This document shows positions 12,225-23,252 of a stretch of 64,000 nt of DNA, piece by piece. Position 1 is the stretch's first letter. Every line of letters begins with the position of its first letter. Source of the DNA: Uloborus plumipes (Eukaryota > Arthropoda > Arachnida > Araneae > Uloboridae); the NCBI GenBank assembly GCA_038373865.1, contig JAXGGA010001640.1, positions 1-64,000 on the forward strand, read 5' to 3'. The notes beneath the pieces are model-generated. The model saw only the letters and a program-made list of their open reading frames with translations, was not told the origin of the DNA and made no database searches. Made by a program: the position numbers and the translations under genes.

Positions 12225-12785
12225 CTTTTAAGATACATTGTGTAAACTGCAGGTGAAATTGCAAATTTCTTAAATGCGTGTTTTGTGTAAATTTTAAATT
12301 TGATATTCTCACAAAAACTCCAGCCCCACTGGAATAAATTAATTTATTCATTTGTTTATTTATTTTTTCAAACTTCCTCTAGAGAGTTATTGCTTTTTAT
12401 ATTTGTTCTGTGTTGCTATATTCAATGCAAATGCGCAATTCGCTTTTTGCTTACTTCATGCACCTGTCACATATTTTGAAAAAATATGTCCAATAGTTCT
12501 TAAAAGATCCATCCCTACATGAAAAATATTGAAAATAATTATTTTTTATATTTCTGATTAATTTCTGATGAATTATAAAAAAATAAGCTAAATCGGTTTT
12601 CCTTAAAAAACTGTTCTCTGTGGCATCAGAAAGTTGTTGCTTAAAATGACCGAAAAGAAGAACTAAATTTGATATTTGACAACAAACGTGCCTTTTAATA
12701 AAAATAGTGGGGAAGACCGCAGATTTTGTCGATATAGTTTTTGTTTCGTACTGCTATTGTTTTCTTATTCTTTTGACTTTTTTTT
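12225..12785. other. AT-rich, no recognisable feature
   Basis: No coding or repeat structure seen that is not simple AT-richness. Confidence 0.4.
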
Positions 12786-12787
12786 CT

Positions 12788-13225
12788 TATGTTAATAGGT
12801 AGGTAAGTAGGTTTCAAATGAGTCAAACCTTTTTTTTTTTTTAATGATTTAGATAATTACTAACCTAAGTAAATATGATTCGTCATATTTTTGTCACGTT
12901 TTTACTATTTTGTATCATTGGTACTAAACACATAATTTAATTGCATAGTATATTTATATTGGGTAGTGTTTAACTATTCTTTTAACGTTTTTTTCCTTAT
13001 GTAGCACATATATACGTTGGCTTCAAATGAGTCTAAATTTTTTTTAATGGTTGCATATAGTTACTAATCTAAATAAATTATTTGATTTGTCATGGTTTAG
13101 TACAACATGGGTACTTATCTAAACACATAATAAAAGTGCGTGGTATTTTTATATTGGGTATTGTTTTATTATTTTTAATGTGTTTTTTTCTTATGTAGTA
13201 GCTACATAGGTTTCAAATAAGTCTC
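12788..13225 (+). repeat. degenerate tandem repeat, about 200-bp unit
   Basis: Two full units and part of a third begin at about 12788, 12998 and 13190 with CTTATGT followed by TAGG/TTGG and TTTCAAATGAGTC. Shared internal words are AACACATAAT, TTTATATTGGGTA and ACTAA[C/T]CTAA. The array runs into a Helitron-type terminus, and such internal arrays are often seen close to Helitron 3' ends. Confidence 0.65.
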
Positions 13226-13321
13226 CTCACAACTTTAAAGCGAGCCGCCTTGGCGGCGAGTAGTTTGTTTAAACCTTCCTCACTACTTTAAAGCCCGTGC
13301 AGTGCCGGGCCGCGCAGCTAG
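13226..13321 (+). mobile_element. Helitron-like 3' terminus
   Basis: The segment ends with a GCCCG/CGGGC hairpin (13293-13297 with 13306-13310), seven bases, then CTAG followed by T at 13322. That is the hairpin-CTRR-T layout of Helitron 3' ends. A second palindrome, GCCGCCTTGGCGGC, lies upstream. No Rep/helicase gene is nearby, so this is a non-autonomous or truncated copy, and the 5' TC end was not located. Confidence 0.55.
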
Positions 13322-13559
13322 TGTAAGCATATGGTGAAAATGACCCTTGTGCTTTTAATTAATGGTAAGTATTCATACTTTTAAAATAACAAACAAAAGC
13401 GTTAAAAAATGTAGTTTTTTTTTTCCCAATATGTATAGCTAGCTCTCAACTGCAAATAAGTATGGAAAACATCAACGAAACGCTCAGAATAATTTTCTCC
13501 TTTTTCAGTTCGACAATATGTAAATAATTTTACATAACTAAATTATAAAATGAATTTCA

Positions 13560-15839
13560 GCAAAGCAAAATTTTCCGCTGCTCATTGTTGCATTTGTGTA
13601 AGTATTTTTTACAAAATGTATGTATTTTAAGGTCTGTATGTGTTTAAACTTGTGTGGATGTGCCCCCTATGTATGAACTTATGATTGCTTGCGTGCCGTT
13701 TTACATTTGTAAATGATTTTTTACATTGATGTATGACTGCGATTTACATTAGTGTGGATGTTACTTACATTTGTGTGTGTGTGCATTGTTTCATTTTTCT
13801 TTCTGTGTTTTTCTACTTGCGTGTTTTTTACACATTAATGTGTGTGCGTAATATGTATTTGAACTTGTATTGAAGTATTTGTACATTTTTGAGAGTGCAT
13901 TTTTACATTCCGTGCCTTCAAACCTTTGAGCATTTATGCGACTGTTTGTGGCATTTTTAGGGATGTGTTTACGAATTTGAGTATGTTTATATGGAGTTGT
14001 AGATTTGTATATAGTGGGCATTTTCTTATATTTTTAAAAAGCACTTGGGTGTGGTTTTTACATTTTTGTTTATTTTCAGTGTATTCGCGCAAATGTGTAA
14101 ATATTATTTCTCGCGTCTGTGTATTTTTGTTGTATGTTTTTTACATTTGTGTGCGCATCCTTAGTTGCGTGAGATTGTTTTTATGAATGCATTTCACTTT
14201 TCCAATTGTGTGTGTATTTTTACAGTCGTGGGATTTTGCGTTTCTATAGTTTTATTCCTATACGCGTTTTTATGCTTGTATTTTTTACATGTGCGTAGTT
14301 TTTTTTATGTATGGCTGTGTTTTTATATTTCGGGGTGCGCGTAAAACAGTGCATTTATGTCTATGCTTACATTTGTGTGTGCTTGTAATATGTGCGCGCG
14401 TAACTTTTTAGTGTGTGTTTGTGTGTGTGTGTGAGCGTGTTTATAGATTTGTGTGTTAAGGGTTTTTAATTTGAGTGTTTATTTTTTCTCTTGACAGCAT
14501 TTTAATATTTTTGTGAGTACTTTCACATTGTGCGCACGATGTGCTCTTATATGATATGATTATTTTTACAGTAACTTAGGATGCTGTTTGATTTTTGTTT
14601 TAGAATTTACATTTGTGAGATGTTTGCAAGATTTGTATTTATGTACATATTGTCAAGTGCTCATGTTCGTTTTCACATTAATGCGTGTGTGTGTATATTC
14701 TCATAAATATATGAACATATTTCTGTACCTCGGAGGGATACAACACTATGTCCATTTTTTTCCATATTGACTTTATTACAGAGTTAAAATCAGCTTTCTC
14801 ATATTTCTTAGAGGAATAGAGCACTATGTCCAAAACCAGTTAGAACCGGATATAGCATGTTTTAAAACAACACCAAGTCCACTTTCATTTAGAGGGATAG
14901 AACACCATGTGGACTTGGTGTTTTATCCTTCTGAAGTTATGAAAATGGACATAGTGTTGTATCCCTCCGAGGTACAGATTTATGTGTGTGTGCAGTTTTT
15001 CATTTGTATTTGAAGCTACTTTGCTTTAGTATAAGTTTTTTTTTTGCATTTATGTGCGTTTTTAACCTTAATATGAGTTTGGTTATTACAATAGTGCACG
15101 CGTAATAGTGCACGCGTAGTGCACGCGTAATAGTGCACGCATTTATGTATACGTACTTAAATTAGTATGTGTGTGTTTTAGATTTGTGTGTTTGAGGACG
15201 AATGTCTACTTGTACGTAAGTGTCTTTTTTAGAGTTTTGTGTGCATTTTTATTTTGCTATAGTACGTTTATAAATTTTTAGATTTGTCAGTGAGTGCTGT
15301 TTTAAAAATTTGTGAAGGAAGTGTGTATATTCATTTTTTGCAAGAAAAAGTTAATTGACTGGTGAGTTTTATTTTCGTAATTATGTGTGTATACTTTTAC
15401 AAATGTGTGCGCATTTTTGAATTCAGTCTTGTTTGTCTGAAATTTTTTGTAAGTACTTTTACATATGCGTTTATTTTGTGTATGTGTTTTTATACTTACG
15501 AATGTGTGCATTGTTTATGAGTATGTGAGTATTCTTACATTTGGGTGTGCATTTTATATTTTAATATACACGTTTTTATTTATTTATACATTTTTTATTT
15601 TTGTATATTTGTACGTTTGTGAACTTCTGGAAATTTTGCCTTTGTGTGAGATTTTTTTAGAATGATACTATACTTATACTGTGTGGGTATTTTTACATTT
15701 GAGTGTAAGCGGAATTTTTTGTACGTGTGTTGATAGGATTCACATTATTTATGCTGTTTTTGCAACTTAGTGTGTGTATTGCACGTGAGTATGTGTGTTT
15801 TTACATTTATGTTTGTTCGTGTTTTCCTCGTGTATATAC
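13560..15839 (+). repeat. TG-rich degenerate satellite, left part
   Basis: More than 2 kb is made of variants of TTTTTACATTTGTGTGTGTG, spaced irregularly by a few tens of bases. The many short open frames (rich in Phe, Val, Cys, Tyr) are by-products of this composition. It contains a MITE and short duplications such as AATAGTGCACGCGT near 15090-15140. The same satellite resumes at 20798 after the LTR insertion. Confidence 0.7.
14728..14972. mobile_element. TA-flanked foldback MITE (CCTCGGAGGG family)
   Basis: Inverted ends CCTCGGAGGGATACAACACT and AGTGTTGTATCCCTCCGAGG extend into the ACATAGTG/CACTATGT words, giving about 30 bp of pairing. TA lies at 14726-14727 and 14973-14974. The centre repeats the same word in altered form (TAGAGCACTATGTCC, TAGAACACCATGTGG), as in a multi-armed foldback. 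Inserted into the TG satellite. Confidence 0.85.
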
Positions 15840-16709
15840 ATATTGTAACGAGTCCGTAGCACCTTCAGCTTTCTTAAATAATCATTTCAATTAAAGATGG
15901 AACGAAGCTTCGGCCATTTTGCCGAAGCTTCGGTCTGGCCGAAGCATGAGTTGTGATTCGGCTGCTTCGGCTGTTTCACCCTGAAATTTATGCAGCAAAT
16001 TTTCTGTTACAATTATTATCATATAAGATAGTCTTTTTAACTCAAAATTGTTCCTCATGATAAAACATAATAGAAATTTATATTCTATTAAAAATATGTG
16101 CGTATTGAACATTTGAAGCCAGAATGCATTCAATAATTAATAAAATATTTATTAAAAATATGTTCGTTTAAATATTACATTTCGTTATATTTGTTCAAAA
16201 AAACTTTAGTTTTAAAATAAAAGCTATGTAAATATACTGCATTGAGTATTTTTCAATGATTTCTAGCTTTGAAACTTTGAACAATGGTAATGGTTCTTAT
16301 GTGTACAAGGGCAGATGTGCAACTATTATGCATCCTGAATTACTTTTTTTTTAAATTTTATATTTTTTGAAATTTATAGGTACACAATTTCAGTTTTTTT
16401 GAAGAGATGTATTAATCTATCAACATATATTAACTTATTATGTATTTCATTGATCAAGATTCTAAACAACAAAATCAGGATATAGTAAAACAAGTAAGTA
16501 ATTGTTAATACATAACTTAAAGCTACATCTTATTTATGTATTTTTGTATAAATCAAAATATGAGGAAGGGGTCCAGTCCATTAGTAGCACACATCCACCC
16601 AAGATCCGCATTTTAAGTATTTATAATTAAAAAAGAATAAATTCTGATTAGTTGACTAACTTTAAAAAAGATTCGTCATTTATACTTGAATTAATAGAAT
16701 AATACCTGC

Positions 16710-17027
16710 TCATTTGTCACATAACTTAGAATTATGATGTAAGAAAACCAATGTTTTTGCATTTTTAGGCAGAATCCTGCTTCTTTTCTTCTCGTACACA
16801 TTACCAGCTTCGGAAAATGTTCTTTCACTGTATACACTGCTGCCTGGAGCAGATAAGTAGCGTTTGGCCAATTCTGATAATCCTGGAAAAATTGTTTTAT
16901 TTTCCATCCACCAATTCAGTGGGCAATTTTTCCTATTTAAGAGTGGCTTGTTCATGTACAGTTCTAGCTCTTTTTCTTTAGGCAACGAAAGTTCTATTAC
17001 TTGTGATTCATTGCTTGTGATTTCCAA
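16710..17027 (-). pseudogene. hAT transposase C-terminal (hATC) domain remnant
   Basis: The product contains NWWMENKTIFPGLSELAKRY, LSAPGSSVYSERTFSEAG and KKRSRILPKNAKTLVFLHHN, which is the order of the hAT dimerisation domain in BED-zinc-finger hAT transposases. The upstream catalytic and BED regions are not readable in the decayed and interrupted DNA to the right. The fragment is thus a relic. Confidence 0.88.
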
Positions 17028-17390
17028 AACTCAACCTTGGAATGAATAGTTTCTTTGAACTTGTGACATTATTAAATAATCCTCTTAAAATAAATACCAA
17101 ATGAAAGACAAGTGAAAAAGAATGCATGATACTATTTTTTCGAATTCACCAAAAACTGAAGCATTTTGCATTAAGAATATTAAGATAGTTGACTGAGCTT
17201 TTCATGTTCCAAGTAGAGCATCCTACTACTAATTCGCAGTACAAAAATAGTAATATCTTTTCTTGTACTAGCAGTACAAAGCAAAACAAAACAAGAAAAC
17301 TTTTAATTAGTGAAATTAATTTAAGAATGACTCAGTAAGCTGAAAAGGTTGTGTAATACTAAGAATATTAAAATAAAAACAACCAAAACA

Positions 17391-17489
17391 AGAAGTTCTG
17401 TCAAGAACTAAACGAGCCTACTTTCCCGTACATCAACATCGGCATTGTAGCATCTGATCAATATTCTCTTGATTATCTGAAACTGAAAA
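17391..17489 (+). other. exon-like fragment resembling the exon at 50280
   Basis: Translated in one frame it gives QELNEPTFPYINIGIVAS then DQYSLDYLKLK. The possible exon at 50280-50382 gives PELNEATFPYHNIDSLAA then NQYSLNYIRLQ. Nucleotide similarity covers about 95 bp, with the shared exact word CTACTTTCCCGTA. No splice acceptor or donor is kept here. It lies within the hAT element. Confidence 0.4.
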
Positions 17490-17866
17490 TTATGTCAAAC
17501 ATAAAGCTGATTTCTAAAAGCAAAATATACTCCTCTCATCAGACACACGTAAAAAGTAAATAAACGAGTAAATAAAGTTTTGTCGCACCTTTTAAAGAAT
17601 GTAACTGTTATAGTTCTTCAGTAGAAAAATTCTATAATCGTTTTCAAAAGAAAAAAAATAAATAAAATAAAAGTACAAGGAACATCAAAACACATTTTAT
17701 CAAAGAAAGAAAAAAAAAACTCGTTCGTTAATAAAATGTCTCGAATTTCGATTTTAATTCGTTGCCAGTTATTAAATATGAATAAAGAATAAAATCTTCT
17801 CGTGAATGAAAAATTTTTGTTAACAAAAAAAAATCGTCTGCTAAGAAAAAAAATAATAATAATAAA

Positions 17867-18179
17867 GGCAGGGATTCAAGTGAAACAGGCCATCGCAAAT
17901 TACAATCGCTACTGGAAATGAATTACATTAGAACGTTTCTTGATAAAAACGTCTTGATAAAATCGTGACGTCAGCGTGACGTTTGCCTATGAAAAACGAG
18001 CTTGATAAAACGTCACAGTCTACTTGGCGAATAAGAGGAGATCGCTGAGTGCTTGTGAGCTCTTATTGGCTCCACTCGTAGTGACGTCATGCCAAGTTAA
18101 GTTGATGATAATGTAATTCACTTCCAGTAGCGATTGCAATTCGAAGCGATCGCAGTGCTGTTTCACTTGAATCCCTGCC
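17867..18179. mobile_element. MITE (GGCAGGGATTCAAG family)
   Basis: Inverted ends GGCAGGGATTCAAGTGAAAC and GTTTCACTTGAATCCCTGCC extend with subterminal CGATCG/GTAGCGATTG pairs. The interior repeats GATAAAA and CGTCAC words. No clean target duplication was found, so the family is unassigned (the CAGGGAT end would suit hAT). It lies within the 4.3-kb hAT element. Confidence 0.75.
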
Positions 18180-18454
18180 AAATTAAACAAAACAACAAAA
18201 CAAATAAATAAATAAACAAAAAATCGTCTGCCCAGTCAATCATTTTTTTTTCTGAGCCTGCATTTCCGCCATGTTTGCGGAGTCGGAGTCGGAATCAGAG
18301 TCATCAAAGAAGATTATTTGAAAAATACTTTACAATACAATATTTATCAAAACCGTTTTCCTACAAAGTTAGTTTGAAGGAAATCCTACTTTAAGTCCAG
18401 AATCAATATTCAATTTAAATTTCCTCGTAGGCGCTCATGTTAAAATTTTTTTCT

Positions 18455-19790
18455 GAACGGTTCATCATTGAACGAAAAATGCTTCAAATTGAAAAATGAA
18501 ATATGGGAATGAGTCTGTTCGAGATCTTTCGAACAAAAAAAAGTTTATTCAATTCGGACGGTTCACTTAAAATTTATTAGGTGGGGAAAGGTTGTTTGAA
18601 CGGTTCAATGTTGAACGAAAAAATGTTCAAATTGGAAATTTAAATACGGTAATGAAGTATCCTTGCCGAGATCTTTCAAACAAAAAAAAGTTTGTTTAAA
18701 TCGGACTGTTCACTCAAAAATTATTAGGGGGGGAGAGCGTGTTTGAACGGTTCAATGTTGAACGAAAAATTGTTCAAATCGGAAATGTAAATACGGGAAT
18801 GAAGTATCCTTGATAAGATCTTTCGAACAAAAAAAAGTTTGTTCAAATCGGACTGTTCACTCAAAAGTTAGCATCGCGGGACAGGTTGTTTAAACCAGGG
18901 CTGCGGAGTCGGAGTCGGAGTCGGAGTCGCTGAAAAACATGTCGACTCCGACTCCGACTCCGGCCACCTCCGATTTGGATGAAATTTTATGGAGGTGAAA
19001 ACATATCTTTGAAAGTAACAGATACAAATTTTCAGCGTCCAATATCCAAATCCTAAGCATCTAGGATCATTAAAAAGGGCTTCAAAATGGCGGGTCTGCT
19101 TTGTGAAACGATGTTTGGGCTTATGCAAATGAATAAAAAAATATTTGCAGCAAAAAGGCAATGTGTTAAAATAAAGTCTGGCCATTTAACAAGAAAAGGA
19201 TTAGTTTTGTACGGAGTCAAATGACAAGAGCGGCACTTGTCTTTTGCTCTGGAGAAAATTCACTTTTTGAGAGGTCACAGTGGCCTCCGATAGTTGAGGT
19301 AAATGTGGTGAAATTACCTGCGAGAATTCTTGAGAAAATTTAACTTTTTGAGAGGTCACAATGACCTCCCATAACCTCCAACTGGGATACCCCAGCTTGC
19401 TACCCCCCCACCCCCCTAAAGTGAGTCTTGGCTACGACTATGAATAAAAATGAAACTTTTAAAAATGGACTTAATATTTCAACCTTTGTTTAGGGTTTTT
19501 CCCTCTTCACATTTAGGTTAAAAAAAATAAATAATACAAAAAAAAGCAGGAGTCGGGAGTCGGAGTCGGAGTCGGAGTCGAAAGTTTTAAAATCCCGGAG
19601 TCGGAGTCGACCATTTTTCCTTCGACTCCGCAGCCCTGGTTTAAACGGTTCAAAGTTGAACCACAAATTGTTCAAATCGAAAAATCAAATACGGTAATGA
19701 AGTATCCTTGCTGAGATCTTTCCAACAAAAAAAATTTCATTCAAATCGGAATGTTCATTCCAAAGTTATTAGGGAGGGACAGACAGACCG
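18455..19790 (+). repeat. 147-bp tandem repeat, four units, one split by a MITE
   Basis: Units start with GAACGGTTCA at 18455, 18598 and 18745, and AAACGGTTCA at 18892. Each contains GATCTTTC, AACAAAAAAAA, AATCGGAC/AATCGGAA and TTATTAGG. The fourth unit is interrupted after four bases by the MITE 18896-19638 and resumes at 19647. The array ends in a GACAGACCGACCGACCGA run near 19780. Confidence 0.85.
18896..19638. mobile_element. hAT-type MITE with GGAGTC repeats
   Basis: It starts CAGGGCTGCGGAGTCGGAG and ends CGACTCCGCAGCCCTG, flanked by the perfect 8-bp duplication GTTTAAAC (18888-18895 and 19639-19646). Both ends expand into GGAGTC hexamer runs that pair with each other. The 743-bp body is non-coding. 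A diverged partial relative with GGAGTCGGAGTCGGAATC lies at about 18256-18305. Confidence 0.9.
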
Positions 19791-20793
19791 ACCGACCGAT
19801 ACACAAATTCCCCATATCAATACCCTACTTTCAAATTTTTAATTTTTCGATATTTATTTCATTTTTTTGTTTGACTTTTTTTTGGACTTGGCGATATTTT
19901 TTGGACTTGGCGATATTTTTTAGATGCATTAAGCCACTTTTAATGCTTTTTTCGTCTTTTTAACGGGAAAGTAGGCTAATAAAAATAAACTTTAATTAAT
20001 GAAATCAATTTAAGAATGCTACAGTAAGCTGAAAATATTGTGTAACGCTAAGAATTAAGAATATTAAAACATATGGAGAAAAGTATAAAACTCTACGCAT
20101 TTATTATGCATTTAATCCAAAAACTTCAATATGTGCGCCAGCCGAAGCTTCGGCCGAAGCTTCGGTATTCGGCGCTTCGGCCAAATGCCGCTTCGTTCCA
20201 TCTCTAATTTCAATCTTGACGAAGTAACTATCAATTTATTTACAAGTATGTACACTTATTTACAATAGGAGCAGGAAACAATTGCTAAACATCCAGCAAT
20301 TAGGTAGCAAACAGTACACTGTACTCTCAACAGTAACTCAGCACCACGTATCTAACGTGAACAGTAATTAAGAAATTACAAAAGCAAAACAAACATTCGC
20401 CCAAGCGAATAAAATGAGCCTCTCAGAAATCCAATCTGAGAAAAACTGACTGTGTTCAAGGCAGTTGGACAGCTATTTATACTCGGAAGGAAATTTCTAC
20501 AACATTCTAGCAAAATCTGGAGTGTTCTGTTCATTCACAAACTTAAATAATCCATTCAAGAAAATTCTAGCGATAAAAAGAAAAACCCACAATATTACAA
20601 CTGAAAGCGAAAATGTCTTCATGCTTATTAACTGTAGGGGATGTGCAAAAACTACAAAACGTTACAGGGCCTGTATGCAAATGGTAAAAGTGATATCTTC
20701 AGATACTTTTGCAACATGTCGCCAGATAAAACCAAAACTAGTGACAATAGTGCAAGGCAAGAAAAACAACAACTATTTACAAGATTTGTAACA

Positions 20794-21620
20794 ATATTTT
20801 TGCGTATGTAATTCTGAATTTGGTTCTCTTTTTTTACGGTAATTTATGAGTGTTTACATTAGTGTATGTGTGTATTGCTTGTGTGTTTACTACTTTTGTG
20901 CCTGCTTCTTTACTTTTTATCTTGGTCTAGTTTTAAATATGTGTACAAGTATTAAAGTTTGAGTGTATACATTGTATGCTAATCTGTGTTTTTATTATCA
21001 GTTGTTTTCAGACGTCTGTACATTTATGTGTGTGTGTATGTAAGTGTGCCATTTTTAGAGAAGCATTAGTACGTTTTAGATCTTAGTATATTTAATGAGT
21101 TTGTTCATTTGCGTATGAAATAGATTACTTTCAGGTTTTTATATTTGAACGTGTGTGACATTTTATATTTTTGTGCATATTTTTTCTTGGGTTCACTTTT
21201 TATACGCCCAAATTTTCGCTGTATGTTCATACGCTTGCGATTCTGCACAACTTCAGGGAAGTTGCGTGCCATGTAGCAGGCAGGTACCCTTTTTATGTTC
21301 ATACGCTTGCAAGAAGGTATTTTTACTTGTATGAGTGCGTTTTTACAATTATATATACACATTAAGAATTAAATATATATTTTTTACACGTTTGCATGTT
21401 AAGGTTTTTAATTGGCAGTGTACGTGTTTGTATTTTTCCATTTATAGTGTGTATGTTTTGTTACATTCATGTATGTGTGCGTATTTATCTTTCTGTTTTA
21501 AATTTCGGTGTAAGTGCGGGATTCAGTTTGAATTTTTTGTTAACATGTCTTTGGATATTTACTTAATGCAACTGTGTTTGCTGAGTTCACATTTTATGTT
21601 TTTGTATATGAAATGAAGAA
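20794..21620 (+). repeat. TG-rich degenerate satellite, right part
   Basis: Same TTTACATT and TGTGTGTG texture as 13560-15839, continuing directly after the right LTR target duplication. The two parts were one array before the LTR inserted. Internal duplication of TGTTCATACGCTTGC occurs near 21224 and 21296. Confidence 0.65.
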
Positions 21621-22061
21621 ACTTGTATGACCGTTTCTCTGTAAACTCGTAACTCGCTGTCCGAACTGAGTATTTTTAAATAATAAAACGTATTCTTGAT
21701 GCCAATAAAGCACTAAAACTTTACAGCACAACTGTATTTGGAGCGATAACACTTTTTTTTTCTAGAAATTATCGAAGCCCTAAAACCGCAGTCCTCTGGC
21801 TGTCCAATTCCTATCGTTAGCACTTAGAGGTAACATTTTAGAAAACCTATTAATTCTATATAAATTTAGCAATTAATACCTAAGAATAGAATAATCCAAC
21901 TGTTTTTACATGAAATAAGGTCTACTTACGTATTTCTAAAAGTTAATATTACCATGTAAGTGCTGTCCAGAAATATTTCAAACAGTCCTGTACCAAAATT
22001 CAAAACTGCAACAGAAAAAAAATCTTATGCATACAAATGTTGCTGATATGAAATGCAAGTA

Positions 22062-22249
22062 CAGTTAAACTGCGAAGAGATGGCGGGGTCGACTGGAAGA
22101 GGAAACGGACCACTTCGTTTAAAAATAGGTTGGATTAGGGAGGAAGCGCGACTTCATCGCTTACGCGTTCTCGCAGATCCAACCTATTTCATAATGAAGT
22201 GGTCCGTTTCCGCTTCCAGTCGACCCGCCATCTCTTCGCGGTTTCACTT
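22062..22249. mobile_element. TA-flanked palindromic MITE (188 bp)
   Basis: Nearly the whole element is a hairpin: CTGCGAAGAGATGGCGGG at the left pairs with CCCGCCATCTCTTCGCGG at the right, and ACGGACCACTTCGTT with AATGAAGTGGTCCGT. TA flanks both ends (22060-22061 and 22250-22251). It is present only in the left arm of the large foldback, so it inserted after the arms formed. Confidence 0.85.
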
Positions 22250-22397
22250 TAATGTGAAGTTGCCAAAAATTGCTGAGAACAGCTGTGGAACGCCACTTTG
22301 TGGGATGTCGGAGTCACATTTGGATGAAACTATTCAATTTGGTTATTGCGAAAACAAGTCTTCTGGTAAGTGATTTTATTAATGTTGATTCATTTAA

Positions 22398-23070
22398 TTA
22401 GTTTATTGGTTTAAATAATCGTAAATGTATATTCAACTGACGTTGCCAGTTTTTATAAACATGTTCGGCGTTCAATTTTTGCAACCTGCCTATATGCTTT
22501 TTACCATAATAATACACGTACTGTCTAAAATTTTTTCGTGCCACCTCCGCAGCATCTGCGCACGCGCCAAGTCTGTTCCGACTCTCTCGAAATAGGGGGG
22601 AAATGCAACGAGGAAGTAGCAAGCGAATAAAAACGGAAGGCATCGCGAATCCTAAACCTATCTCAACTTTTTCAAATGAAAGCGTTCGTTTCTGCCAGGC
22701 GCACAATAAACATTATAAAAATTTATTTATTAATGTTTAAAAAAATATACCGTTTGACGTTCCATATCAAAAGTGTCACCCTTACCTGGCGAACTTCAAA
22801 CACTGAAATTTAGCGTAAAAAATGCGAAAAGATGACCTTGGCTGCAAATAACCAATGTAGTACGGAATAAAGTTAAAAGCAAGCTGAGAGGTTTGAACAA
22901 ATAATATTGTATCAGTTCTCGTTGAAAGTGCTACAAAGCGTACTTGTGCCAGTAGCATTTCCCGTAGTAAGAATAAGTTTTTATATTTCATCGTTACCAA
23001 AATGTACGTATGTACAATGCAATGTTTATTGCGTGCAGACTACTGAACACTGGTGTAAACTTGTCTCACT
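22398..23070. other. interior of foldback element, unrecognised
   Basis: A 102-codon minus-strand open stretch at 22398-22706 has no motif I recognise. The rest is AT-rich and non-coding. Confidence 0.35.
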
Positions 23071-23072
23071 AG

Positions 23073-23252
23073 CAGGCCCGTCCTTTCGTGTTTTTCCAGG
23101 AGGCAAAGGGTGGACACATAATGTAAATTTCCCAAAAAATGGGAAAAAACGCGTCCACTTACATGTAAATACATCGATTTCTCCAAGCTATCCGGGGGGG
23201 ATTGCCTCTCCCCCCCCCCGATAGCACATGACCACCCTAAATGACGGGCCTG
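23073..23252. mobile_element. hAT-like MITE (CAGGCCCGTC family)
   Basis: Ends CAGGCCCGTCCTTTCGTG and AAATGACGGGCCTG are inverted, with poly-C/poly-G runs near the right end and CTTACATGTAAATA in the body. A longer relative is at 39617-39972 (CTTATATGTAAATA). A clean 8-bp duplication is not seen here. Confidence 0.7.

Larger units (their letters stand above)
15892..20206 (-). mobile_element. hAT transposon (4.3 kb), decayed, with nested insertions
   Basis: The ends TAAAGATGGAACGAAGC and GCTTCGTTCCATCTCTA are inverted repeats, and the perfect 8-bp duplication ATTTCAAT flanks them (15884-15891 and 20207-20214), the hAT signature. Subterminal iterations of GCTTCGGCCGAAG occur at both ends. It encodes a hAT C-terminal dimerisation domain on the minus strand at 16710-17027. 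A 313-bp MITE, a 743-bp MITE and a tandem array sit inside. It interrupts the solo LTR. Confidence 0.9.
15844..20793 (+). mobile_element. solo LTR, split by a hAT element
   Basis: The outer ends are TGTAACGAG at 15844 and TTTGTAACA at 20793, a TG...CA pair, flanked by the 4-bp duplication ATAT (15840-15843 and 20794-20797). With the hAT insertion removed, the LTR is about 630 bp. No internal gag-pol or second LTR is present, so it looks like a solo LTR of an LTR retrotransposon, perhaps gypsy-type from the short duplication. Poly(A)-signal-like AATAAAATGAG is near 20409. Confidence 0.65.

Noticed and set aside
13560..15839. CRISPR-like or coding interpretation of the regular TG-rich region
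   Set aside because: Repeats are degenerate, spacing is irregular and the genome is eukaryotic; open frames there are compositional.
15844..20793. Full-length LTR retrotransposon
   Set aside because: Only one LTR copy and no gag-pol; the interior is a hAT element and its guests.
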